Below, piece by piece: positions 53,188-61,506 of a DNA stretch of 64,000 nt. The notes beneath the pieces were generated by a model that was not told the origin of the DNA, ran no database searches, and saw nothing but the letters and a program-made list of their open reading frames with translations. The stretch spans positions 61,276-125,275 of the forward strand of contig NZ_JAKLJA010000024.1 of assembly GCF_022213065.1 (NCBI RefSeq), in the 5' to 3' direction. The stretch's first letter is position 1. Every line of letters begins with the position of its first letter. Source of the stretch: Paraburkholderia tagetis. Lineage in GTDB: Bacteria > Pseudomonadota > Gammaproteobacteria > Burkholderiales > Burkholderiaceae. The translations under genes and the position numbers were made by a program.

Positions 53188-54326
53188 TTTTTATCGGTTC
53201 AAACCTGCGGACTGCGCGGTTGTTTCACGGCCTTTCCCAGCAGGATTTAGGCGACCAAATCGGTTGCTCGAAGCAGTTTCTTAGTCGCATCGAGTCTGGT
53301 GTCGACGTCCCGACTTCCGCGCTCGTTTCTAGGCTTTGCGACACGCTTGCGGTTTTGCCGGAGTACTTTGTCGAGCCGGACCCGATGCCGATCGCAGATG
53401 AGCAATGCCACTTCAGAAAGCAACTAACGACCAAAGCCGTGCTTCACCAGATTGCGCGCGCGCGGGGAGAATTCTTGAAGCGCATGGTCAACGTCATGGA
53501 CGAGCACTTGGATCTGCCCAGATATGGCTTTGAGGAGGGGGATGTCAGCACTGCCGAAGCTATCGAGCAAGCGGCGGAGCGCGCTCGGGAGCACTGGGAG
53601 CTGGGCCTCGGCCCCATTCAGAACATGGCGCGCATCGCGGAAAATGCAGGCGCCGTCGTGATGCCGATAAATGGCTTGGCCCCTGAAATTGATGCGATAT
53701 CGTTTGCGACGCGACGCCCGGTCATCGCGATGAACGCGGATAGTCATTCGGCATGTCGTGCGCGCTTTGGCATCGCGCACGAGATAGGCCACTTCTGCTT
53801 GCATATCGGCGTGCAGACTGGGGACAAGGTTACGGAATCTCAGGCAAATCGGTTTGCGAGTTCCTTCCTGATGCCGCGTCGATATTTCGCTGCAGAGTGC
53901 AGAGCGGCATTGCGCGGAACACGACTAAATTGGTCGGCACTGGTAGAAATCAAGCGACGTTGGGGCGTGTCAAAGGCTGCTACTCTCTATCGCGGGCGTC
54001 AGTTGGGCGTTTTTTCAGAGGAGCAGTACCGCAGTGGCGTGATTGGCCTGACTCGGCGTGGCGAGGCGCGGGGAGAGGTTGAGGACGACGAGATTCCATT
54101 CGAAGTACCTGAACTGATCGCAGACAGTATGCAGGTGCTGCGCGAAGCATTTGGCATTTCCCGTGCCTCCTTGGCCGCGGAGATGAGGGTGAAAACTTCG
54201 CTGCTGGACGAGTTGCTCGCCGCACACTTTGGTCGCGGTGCTCTCTCTAGCAAGCCCGATAACGTTTACTCAATGTCCACGGGGCGGCGCGCACGAAGCA
54301 GTGGCATTGGCTCGAACGGCAAGTAA
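53184..54326 (+). CDS. XRE regulator fused to ImmA/IrrE metallopeptidase
   Basis: A 380-residue protein. N-terminal HTH_3: GSNLRTARLFHGLSQQDLGDQIGCSKQFLSRIESGVDVPTSALVSRLCDTL (residues 5-55). Central peptidase: RARFGIAHEIGHFCLH (HExxH at about 199-203) and the third-ligand helix ESQANRFASSFLMPRRYF. Such fusions act as damage- or infection-sensing regulators (ImmR/ImmA logic in one chain). It lies directly upstream of the Gabija genes and probably responds to the repeats at 52513-52570. Confidence 0.88.
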   Translation: MIFIGSNLRTARLFHGLSQQDLGDQIGCSKQFLSRIESGVDVPTSALVSRLCDTLAVLPEYFVEPDPMPIADEQCHFRKQLTTKAVLHQIARARGEFLKRMVNVMDEHLDLPRYGFEEGDVSTAEAIEQAAERAREHWELGLGPIQNMARIAENAGAVVMPINGLAPEIDAISFATRRPVIAMNADSHSACRARFGIAHEIGHFCLHIGVQTGDKVTESQANRFASSFLMPRRYFAAECRAALRGTRLNWSALVEIKRRWGVSKAATLYRGRQLGVFSEEQYRSGVIGLTRRGEARGEVEDDEIPFEVPELIADSMQVLREAFGISRASLAAEMRVKTSLLDELLAAHFGRGALSSKPDNVYSMSTGRRARSSGIGSNGK

Positions 54327-54336
54327 GATTAATAAC

Positions 54337-54371
54337 GGCGCCGCATTTTTCTTCCGGGAGAATGCGGGCGC
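54337..54371. repeat. Imperfect hairpin between XRE-ImmA and GajA
   Basis: GGCGCCGCATT (54337-54347) faces AATGCGGGCGC (54361-54371), pairing with a small bulge; the loop carries a T run. It may attenuate read-through into the Gabija genes. Confidence 0.4.
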
Positions 54372-54457
54372 ATTGTTGCGACCGCGGTGGTCGCTGAAGG
54401 TCGATCCATCGTGCTAATCGAACCATAAGGCGCTCCATCGGGCGAGGGTGCAGAGTC

Positions 54458-56413
54458 ATGTTTATTGAACGGCTCATTCTCACTAACTTCCGTTGCTTTG
54501 GCCCAGCGCCGACAACTATTGACCTATTGCCAGGGCTCACAGCGTTCGTCGGCGCGAATGGCTCGGGCAAAACTGCGGTGATGCAAGCGCTACAGCGTCT
54601 GTTCGGTATCACAGCCGAACAACGCCGCATTCGCCGTCAGGACTTTCATGTGTCCGCGGCGGAGGACGTCACGCCGCAACAGCGTCGCTTTGTGCTTGAG
54701 GTAATTCTCGCGTTTCCAGAGCTGGATACGCCGGTTGCGGGTGGAATCGCCATCCCTGAATTTTTTCAGCAAATGGCAGCCGACGAGGCCGGGCGGTTGA
54801 AGTGTCGTCTGCGATTTGAGGCGACTTGGACGGATGACGGTTCGCTCGAAGGTACGATCGAGCAAAAGTATTGGGCTGTACGCGCGTTCGGGGTTTTTGC
54901 AGAGGCTGATTGCATCGAGCTCAAAGCCGTTGATCGCGCGCGTATCCAGATGATCTACGTACCCGCGTCGCGCGATGGTGCCTCGCAGGTCACTGCTTTT
55001 CTCCGTGGTCGACTCTGGCGCGCAATCAATTGGTCTCAAGGTGTACGCGACACCTTTTCAAATGCCGGCTCAACACTTAACAACGCTTTCGCGGGTGAAG
55101 CAGCTGTCGATGTGGTCGCGGCGGCTGTACAGCGACGTTGGCAAGAAGTCCACTCAGCTGGTACCGATTCCGTGCCACTGTTTCGGCCCGTAGATCTGCG
55201 CTTCCAGGAATTTATCCGAAAGGTCGAAGTTGTTTTTCGTCCAGATGAGGCCGGTCGAGAACGTGCACTTGACGACCTTAGCGACGGTCAGCGGTCCTTG
55301 TTTCATCTTGCGATGACCGCTGCGACACTGGACGTTGAAAGCAGTGTTGCCGCCGATCCAGTCGCCGCAGGATTTCAGGTCGGCGGAGTCCCGCTGCCCG
55401 CGCTCACACTTATTGCTGTTGAAGAGCCGGAGAACAATCTCGCGCCTTTTTATCTCTCCCGCATAGTGCGTCAGATTGAAGATCTGACGAGGGGCCCGCG
55501 CGCCCAGGCGTTGGTCTCAAGCCACTCTCCCAGCATACTTTCGCGGGTTGATCCGAGTCAGGTGCGGCATTTCCGGCTCAATCTGGCGGACCGTAGTGCC
55601 CGCGTTCGGGCAATACAATTGCCCGAGGGGCAGGAGGATGCGTCGAAGTTCATCCGCGAGGCCGTGCATGCCTACCCGGAACTCTATTTCGCGCGCTTTG
55701 CGGTTCTCGGCGAGGGCGCATCCGAAGAAGTGGTGCTCCCGCGCCTCGGCGAGGCGATGGGTTTCGATATCGATCGCTCTTTCGTTGCGGTCGTTCCGCT
55801 CGGCGGACGTCACGTTAATCATCTTTGGCGTCTGCTCAGTGGTCTCGACATTCCCTACGCAACCCTGCTTGACCTCGATTGGGGACGCGACGGCGGCGGT
55901 TGGGGGCGCATCAAAACGGCATGTACACAACTTATAGAGATCGGCGTTGCCCCTCAGGCAATATTTGGGCAGCATCTCGATCCAGCCGGACCAGTCGCCA
56001 ATCTGGCCGCATTCGATGGCTTTCCGGCTGAGAACACGCGCGATATGACGAACTGGATCAACTGGCTACGCCAATTCCACATCTTCTTCTGCACGCCGCT
56101 CGATCTTGATTACTCGTTGTTGAGCGCCTTTCCAGCTGCTTACCAAATGATCGAGCCTGGACGGCAAGGTCCTTCGCTAGTAGGTGATCCACGAACGGCG
56201 GTCTTGGGCGAAGGCGGGCGCGGCGCTCTCTATGGTGCCGATCAAGATGCGCTGTTGCGCTGGTATCGCTATCTCTTCCTCGGGCGTGGCAAACCCAGCA
56301 CACATGTTCGGGTCCTCAGCGGGTTGACGAACGAGGCTTTGGTGGCTGGAGTGCCTGAAGAACTACGGGTGCTTCTCACTTCCATCGCAGCACGCTTGGA
56401 AAGGGCGCGTTGA
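54458..56413 (+). CDS. gajA: Gabija GajA-like OLD-family ATPase/TOPRIM nuclease
   Basis: A 651-residue class 2 OLD protein. ABC-type ATPase: Walker A FVGANGSGKTAV (residues 32-39), LSDGQRSLFHLAMTAATL signature, Walker B LTLIAVEEPENNLAPFYLSRI near 320, and SSHSPSIL. TOPRIM: FAVLGEGASEEVVLPRLGEAMG (Glu near 418) and ATLLDLDWGRDGGG (Asp-x-Asp near 472). GajA nicks DNA when nucleotides fall during infection, with GajB. At 651 it is somewhat longer than the Bacillus protein. The UvrD-like gene follows after 3 bp. Confidence 0.88.
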   Translation: MFIERLILTNFRCFGPAPTTIDLLPGLTAFVGANGSGKTAVMQALQRLFGITAEQRRIRRQDFHVSAAEDVTPQQRRFVLEVILAFPELDTPVAGGIAIPEFFQQMAADEAGRLKCRLRFEATWTDDGSLEGTIEQKYWAVRAFGVFAEADCIELKAVDRARIQMIYVPASRDGASQVTAFLRGRLWRAINWSQGVRDTFSNAGSTLNNAFAGEAAVDVVAAAVQRRWQEVHSAGTDSVPLFRPVDLRFQEFIRKVEVVFRPDEAGRERALDDLSDGQRSLFHLAMTAATLDVESSVAADPVAAGFQVGGVPLPALTLIAVEEPENNLAPFYLSRIVRQIEDLTRGPRAQALVSSHSPSILSRVDPSQVRHFRLNLADRSARVRAIQLPEGQEDASKFIREAVHAYPELYFARFAVLGEGASEEVVLPRLGEAMGFDIDRSFVAVVPLGGRHVNHLWRLLSGLDIPYATLLDLDWGRDGGGWGRIKTACTQLIEIGVAPQAIFGQHLDPAGPVANLAAFDGFPAENTRDMTNWINWLRQFHIFFCTPLDLDYSLLSAFPAAYQMIEPGRQGPSLVGDPRTAVLGEGGRGALYGADQDALLRWYRYLFLGRGKPSTHVRVLSGLTNEALVAGVPEELRVLLTSIAARLERAR

Positions 56414-56416
56414 CCT

Positions 56417-58300
56417 ATGCCGCTCGTCCGCCCTGAAGACTGGCGACCGCGGGGAGTTTCGGATCTTGAGCCCGACGCCTGGCGCGCACTCCAACAGGCG
56501 GGTTCGACCTGTGTCGTCGCAGGGCCGGGTGCGGGCAAGACAGAATTTTTGGCTCAACGCGCCGTCTACTTGCTCGAAACCGGGCTTTGTCCAGCACCGT
56601 ACCGAATACTCGCGATCTCTTTCAAGAGCGATGCCGCGGACAATCTTGCCGCGCGCGTCCGCAAGCGCTGCCCGCCCGACCTCGCAAGTCGCTTTACCTC
56701 ACTTACGTTCGATGCATTTACGAAGGGTTTGGTCGATCGCTTCCAGAATGCGATTCCTGAGCCTTGGCGTCCGACGCGCCCGTATGACGTTGCTTTCCCG
56801 ACTCGCCGTCAGGTTGATGGATTTCTAGACATCACGCGTCGGCACGCGCCAGCGCATTGGCGCGCAACGATCGCAGGCTATTTGGCAAGCACGTTTGAAT
56901 CACATCTTGTTGGGGCGTACCGGCTTCCGCTGGAACGGCTAGCCCCTCGTTCGGCTGAAGAATTTGCGATCAACGGCTGGTGGACAGGGCAACTTGGTGC
57001 ACGGCCGATGTCGGCTATTACCTTCGTCAGCCTCAACCGGCTCGCCGAGTTACTAATGCGTGCCGGTCCGCACATAAGACGTGCACTGCACTTGACGTAT
57101 CCCTTCGTGTTCGTCGACGAGTTTCAGGACACGACTTATGCACAGTACGATTTCTTGTTGTCAGCGTTTGGCGGTGCCGGGATCTCAGTGACGGCAGTCG
57201 GGGACGACAAGCAACGCATCATGGTTTGGGCGGGCGCTCGGACCGATGCGTTTGAACGTTTCGCCGCAGACTTTCGTGCTGTTCGTATCCCGCTGCTGTT
57301 TAACTTCCGATCTTCGCCCGATCTTGTCCGCATACAGCACGTCGTTGCTCGGGCGCTGGATCGGAATGCGCCGCAGACGATGGCTCAGGCTGCGCGACAG
57401 GTCGACGGCGATGTCGCGCAAGTTTGGAACAGTCGAACCAAAGACCAAGAGGCTGAATATCTCGCGCGGTGGCTGGTGAATGACATGGCGGTTCGAGGCC
57501 GAGTCCCGCGCGACTATGTAATCCTCGTCAAACAAAAGTCAGATGACGTCGAGGCCGAACTGGCTCCGGTACTCGCACAAGTTGGATTGAGGCTTCGGAA
57601 CGAAAGCCACACAATCGGGCGCACGACTCTCCAAGACTTGCTGTCGGACGAATTTGCAAGGATTGCGCTTGCGCTAATTCGGCTCGGAGCAAGTCGCAGG
57701 GCGCCTACCGCTTGGCAGATAAGCTCCGCTGCGCTTTTAACCCTGCGCGCAGTTGCGCCCGGAGACGATCTCGCAGAAGCACGAACTGAGACGGAGCTCG
57801 CTACATTTGCCGATGCTCTTCGCGCAGATATGGCGAACAGTGCGCCATCTCGAGCCAACGCCGTCGACTTCGCGAATCGTGTGCTGACATTCCTGGATTT
57901 GGCCGCTGTCGCACGTGCATACGCCGAATATGCATCTGGAAATCTGCTTGCAATCATGGTGGAAGCCTTTAGCCAGCACCTTGTCGCATCTGCTGACGGT
58001 GCTGCGGACTGGTCGGCTTGTGCCGATGCCTTCGAGGGAGTGGGGCAGATTCCGTTAATGACAGTGCATAAAAGCAAGGGCCTTGAGTACGACACGATCA
58101 TATTTGTCGGCCTCGACGACCAGGCGTGGTGGTCGCACACACCGGGCAATCCAGAAGGACTGGCGACCTTCTTTGTCGCACTCTCACGCGCGAAGCAGCG
58201 TGCAATTTTTGCCTTTTGTCAGGAACGAGGTCAGCGTCGCCGCGTGGCTGAGTTGTTCCAGCTTCTAACCGACGCGGGGGTGCCTGAAATCGCAGTCTAG
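56417..58300 (+). CDS. gajB: Gabija GajB-like UvrD/Rep-family helicase
   Basis: A 627-residue SF1A helicase. Motifs: Q-motif-like AWRALQQAG, Walker A VVAGPGAGKTEFLAQR (residues 36-42), FVFVDEFQDTTYAQYDFL near 234, SVTAVGDDKQRIMVWAGA, LLFNFRSSPDLVRIQ, LMTVHKSKGLEYDTIIFVGLDD near 550 and FFVALSRAKQRAIFAF. Three bases after GajA, which makes the two-gene Gabija layout. Longer than the roughly 500-residue reference GajB, so it may include an extra subdomain. Confidence 0.88.
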   Translation: MPLVRPEDWRPRGVSDLEPDAWRALQQAGSTCVVAGPGAGKTEFLAQRAVYLLETGLCPAPYRILAISFKSDAADNLAARVRKRCPPDLASRFTSLTFDAFTKGLVDRFQNAIPEPWRPTRPYDVAFPTRRQVDGFLDITRRHAPAHWRATIAGYLASTFESHLVGAYRLPLERLAPRSAEEFAINGWWTGQLGARPMSAITFVSLNRLAELLMRAGPHIRRALHLTYPFVFVDEFQDTTYAQYDFLLSAFGGAGISVTAVGDDKQRIMVWAGARTDAFERFAADFRAVRIPLLFNFRSSPDLVRIQHVVARALDRNAPQTMAQAARQVDGDVAQVWNSRTKDQEAEYLARWLVNDMAVRGRVPRDYVILVKQKSDDVEAELAPVLAQVGLRLRNESHTIGRTTLQDLLSDEFARIALALIRLGASRRAPTAWQISSAALLTLRAVAPGDDLAEARTETELATFADALRADMANSAPSRANAVDFANRVLTFLDLAAVARAYAEYASGNLLAIMVEAFSQHLVASADGAADWSACADAFEGVGQIPLMTVHKSKGLEYDTIIFVGLDDQAWWSHTPGNPEGLATFFVALSRAKQRAIFAFCQERGQRRRVAELFQLLTDAGVPEIAV

Positions 58301-58409
58301 CCGTAACCTATCCGACTGAGAAAACCGTTTAGCTGGCTCGGCTCAGGTGAAGGGGATTGGATGGACTGCGGTTCTAGGCGGCTTACGCCTCAGCCTCGTT
58401 CATTCACGG

Positions 58410-61199
58410 TTAATTTCCGTGGCAATGTTTAAACTTCTTCCCCGAGCCGCAGTAGCAGCGTTCGTTGCGTCCAATTTTCCGTGCTGGTGCTGGAAATGTC
58501 CACTGCATAGGCGGCGCGACTTGGCGTAGCCTGGCGATTAGGCGTCTCTGGTTGGCGAGTTCAGCTTGCCCCTCAAAACTGAGCCCAGCCTCGTAAGGCG
58601 CGAGCTTTGCCATCTCAGCGGCGGCTTGATCATGATCGCCGCAATATGCCAGCACGACGGCGTACTGGCTTCGCACGGGGACCATGTGCGAGACCAATTT
58701 TCGTCCAACCACCGTCGGAAGTAAGTTTCGCTCGAAAACCTCTCGGGCTCCAATGTAGTCGCTCCGGGCCACAAACTCATCGACAAGATCTTGCCCGACG
58801 CGCACAAACGAATCGAGTGCGTTAGCCATGGAATAGAACTTCATCGCATGGATACGGGCGAACGGCGCGAGCCGATCCATCTTGTTCAGAGCATGCGCTT
58901 GCAGATCAAGGCAATCGGCAAGGTGCTTGAGATCATCGGTGTGGTCAGCGTCCTTCTTTAACAGCGGAAAAATCTCGTCTGGATTGCGCCTCATTACATT
59001 CCCGGGCTCGAGGCCCAGCACATCGTAATATTCGGCGATCAGCTTCTCGGTAATCTGCGCACACGCGTCGTACTCTCTGAGGTCATAGAGTGCGTGAGCT
59101 GTGTTGTACCGGAAGACTCTGACATGTGCCGGCTTCTCCGGCATCAGCGTGGACACCCGTTCGAGCTCGTCGAATACTCGCCCCACGTCACCCAGACGCG
59201 CGGCGATATTCATGTTTTTCATCGCTACAGTAAGGCGGTCCTCGTCGTCGAGACCGTGCTGGCTTATTAGACGCTCCATCGCCGCGAGGCGCTCCATCGC
59301 CTTCGGGATGTCCTTCCGTTTGAAGTCACCGAATGCCAAGCCGTCGAGGGCTGCGAAGCGCTGCTTCGGATCGATTGAGTCCGAGGCGGCGGCCTTCTCG
59401 AGCATGCCGGAGATTTGTTCGATCAACCCCATCTCGTGAAAAATTTCGTCGGTTGCGAATTCGACGAGTGTTTTCACGTCACCAAGATCCGCGAGAATCC
59501 GCAAATACAGCGAAAGCTTGGCCAGATCCTTCTGTCGCAGAATAGAGGCAAGGAGCACATCTTTGAGCGCGGATTGTGCTGCGCGCTGGATTCGTTGGCC
59601 GAGCCCTTCAAGGTGTACCCTCCCCAGTACCCGTATCGCGTCGTGGACTTTCAGGCGGTCGCCGCCAAAGAGTTCAATTGCGCCGGTAGGCCGAAGGTCC
59701 CGAACTACCTTGGCGAACCCGCGCCGATCAAGGCTGATGGCTCGTTCGAGGAACTGCTCAGCCTCAGCGCGTTCCAGAGGAATGTCCGCCAGGCAAAGAA
59801 TCGCCAATGTATCTCGGCTCTCGGGAGCGAGACCGCCGAAAACTCGCGCCAAAATGATCTCCTGCGCGGTCGGTGTGTCATGGGTCTGCGTTTCAAGGTC
59901 GTCGCAAAAGTGCTTGAGTTCTCCACCGTATTGGGTAGCGGTGATCTGCGCAGCGTTCTGTACGTAGAGCGGCAGCCCTGCGGTCAAGACGTGCAGCCGC
60001 TCGCATGTTGCGTAGTCCGCGCGGCAACCTTGAACTGCAGCCTCCGCAGCAATTGTGTCTGTCGTCCAGCCGTACAAGGGCTCAGGTGTGATGGCAAGAG
60101 TCGCTTGCAGTTCTTGCACTGTTGCACCGGGCTGCGCCAGCAATATGAAATGCGCCTGCGGGATCTGCTGGACGAGGGCGCGTAGGCTTTCTGCTGGGAT
60201 TCGATGTGCATTGTCAATGACAACAGTCGCATCGATCTTATCCGCCTGAAGACGAAGCCCGATAGCGCGCAGCATCTCGGTACCGGAGGCGCCTGGCAGC
60301 AAAATTCGACCGAGCGCCCCACCACTTTTGCCAAAGAAGCGCCCCGCGAGTTCGCGAGCGAGTGGTATGGCGACAGCGGGCCCGGGTGTGTCGCCCACGT
60401 CGAAATAAACGAGCGCGGCGGAACTGTGAAGTGCCGTCTGCGCAGCCCACATGGTTTTTCCGGAACCAGAAAAGCCCATGATGACCCGCACGCGTGCATC
60501 GGATGCAAGCGTGGGCTCTGCCTCCTGCGACCGATAGTGAGGGGGCGGAGCCGGAAAATCCTGAAGCTGTATGGCCAGTTGTTCAAAGAGGTCCGGTAGT
60601 TCCCTGGCCTGAAAAGTATGGTCGACTCGCGGCGGCATCCCTGCCGCAGCTGCCATCGCCAGTCCCGCCAATTTCCAAACGAGGGTTTCCGGAGTAAGCG
60701 AGCCGAACGGCAGCGTTGCTGCTATTGTGGTGCAAGCCGTGAGGCCCTCGGGTACGTCAATCCACGGCGTAGGGAGGGTGCTATCCGTTGGCGCACTTCC
60801 TGGCCAATGGATCGTTGTATCAACTGGCCAATTTTCACTTTTAATACGCTCGGCCAGCTTAGGGCCGGGTTGAACATTGGCAACGATTACGAACGACGCC
60901 CCGCCCGTCCGTCTACCGCTCTCGTGTTCTTGTCGGAGTTGCGTAAATCGTTGGATGGCCCCCGTGATGTCGCCGTCCGTCAGCGGGTCTGAGCGGGTTT
61001 TCACCTGCACGTAGATGTGTCGGTCGGGAAGAACAATTTCGATATCTTCGTCGGCTTCGACGATAACAGCAGAGGAGCCCGAGCCCGAAGCTAACAATAG
61101 ACAGCCAGCTGCGTAGAGGTGTTGATAGAGAAATCCTCGGTGGACCGCTTCGATCCGTTTGAGTTGGACCGAATCTAAGACGATGGGCTGACTAGTCAT
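58410..61199 (-). CDS. Cap4-like nuclease - STAND-like NTPase - TPR-like - SEC-C protein
   Basis: A 929-residue multidomain protein. Residues 15-215: Cap4-like nuclease (RGFLYQHLYAAGCLLLA, then VEADEDIEI ... IYVQVKTR, i.e. acidic residues followed by Gln-Val-Lys). Residues ~235-480: P-loop NTPase (GFSGSGKT at 242-249; ATVVIDNAHR Walker B near 326), with a winged-helix-like stretch after it. Residues ~560-890: helical TPR-like repeats. End: SEC-C zinc motif NERCYCGSGKKFKHCHG. This is the layout of antiviral STAND (Avs-type) sensors with a nuclease effector, but a SEC-C end is unusual. Convergent with gajB. Confidence 0.75.
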   Translation of the reverse strand: MTSQPIVLDSVQLKRIEAVHRGFLYQHLYAAGCLLLASGSGSSAVIVEADEDIEIVLPDRHIYVQVKTRSDPLTDGDITGAIQRFTQLRQEHESGRRTGGASFVIVANVQPGPKLAERIKSENWPVDTTIHWPGSAPTDSTLPTPWIDVPEGLTACTTIAATLPFGSLTPETLVWKLAGLAMAAAAGMPPRVDHTFQARELPDLFEQLAIQLQDFPAPPPHYRSQEAEPTLASDARVRVIMGFSGSGKTMWAAQTALHSSAALVYFDVGDTPGPAVAIPLARELAGRFFGKSGGALGRILLPGASGTEMLRAIGLRLQADKIDATVVIDNAHRIPAESLRALVQQIPQAHFILLAQPGATVQELQATLAITPEPLYGWTTDTIAAEAAVQGCRADYATCERLHVLTAGLPLYVQNAAQITATQYGGELKHFCDDLETQTHDTPTAQEIILARVFGGLAPESRDTLAILCLADIPLERAEAEQFLERAISLDRRGFAKVVRDLRPTGAIELFGGDRLKVHDAIRVLGRVHLEGLGQRIQRAAQSALKDVLLASILRQKDLAKLSLYLRILADLGDVKTLVEFATDEIFHEMGLIEQISGMLEKAAASDSIDPKQRFAALDGLAFGDFKRKDIPKAMERLAAMERLISQHGLDDEDRLTVAMKNMNIAARLGDVGRVFDELERVSTLMPEKPAHVRVFRYNTAHALYDLREYDACAQITEKLIAEYYDVLGLEPGNVMRRNPDEIFPLLKKDADHTDDLKHLADCLDLQAHALNKMDRLAPFARIHAMKFYSMANALDSFVRVGQDLVDEFVARSDYIGAREVFERNLLPTVVGRKLVSHMVPVRSQYAVVLAYCGDHDQAAAEMAKLAPYEAGLSFEGQAELANQRRLIARLRQVAPPMQWTFPAPARKIGRNERCYCGSGKKFKHCHGN

Positions 61200-61506
61200 A
61201 CGAGCGTCATGTAGGTAAGGTTGTCTCGATTTTTCGCCTTCCGGAGGCGCGTATTCATGTGGTCATATTCTTCGAACATCTCTTCCGTCCTTGCTTTGGG
61301 GCGAGTTTATATGCGGCGTGCTGGAAGGCGAATTTCTAGGGGACGCTCAAGAACCTATAACCATCGCCAGTGTTTCTGACGATACCGAGTATTAAAGGCA
61401 CCGCGTGCTGCCGTAACCCATGCCGCGCGTCGATGCAACGGGCGGTAGGCCTTATCGCTTGCGGCAGACGTTCGATGTCCATCTTGAGGACGGCCCGCGG
61501 CGAAAT
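61200..61506. other. Gap between the STAND-like and TIGR04141 genes
   Basis: About 300 bp with no supported gene. Read on the minus strand it is the leader of the STAND-like gene and presumably holds its promoter; no consensus hexamer pair stands out. Confidence 0.35.

Noticed and set aside
54458..58300. Ordinary DNA-repair RecF/UvrD pair instead of Gabija
   Set aside because: The ATPase has a C-terminal TOPRIM (GEGASEE, DLD) absent from RecF, and the helicase gene is 3 bp away in an island context, which fits Gabija better.
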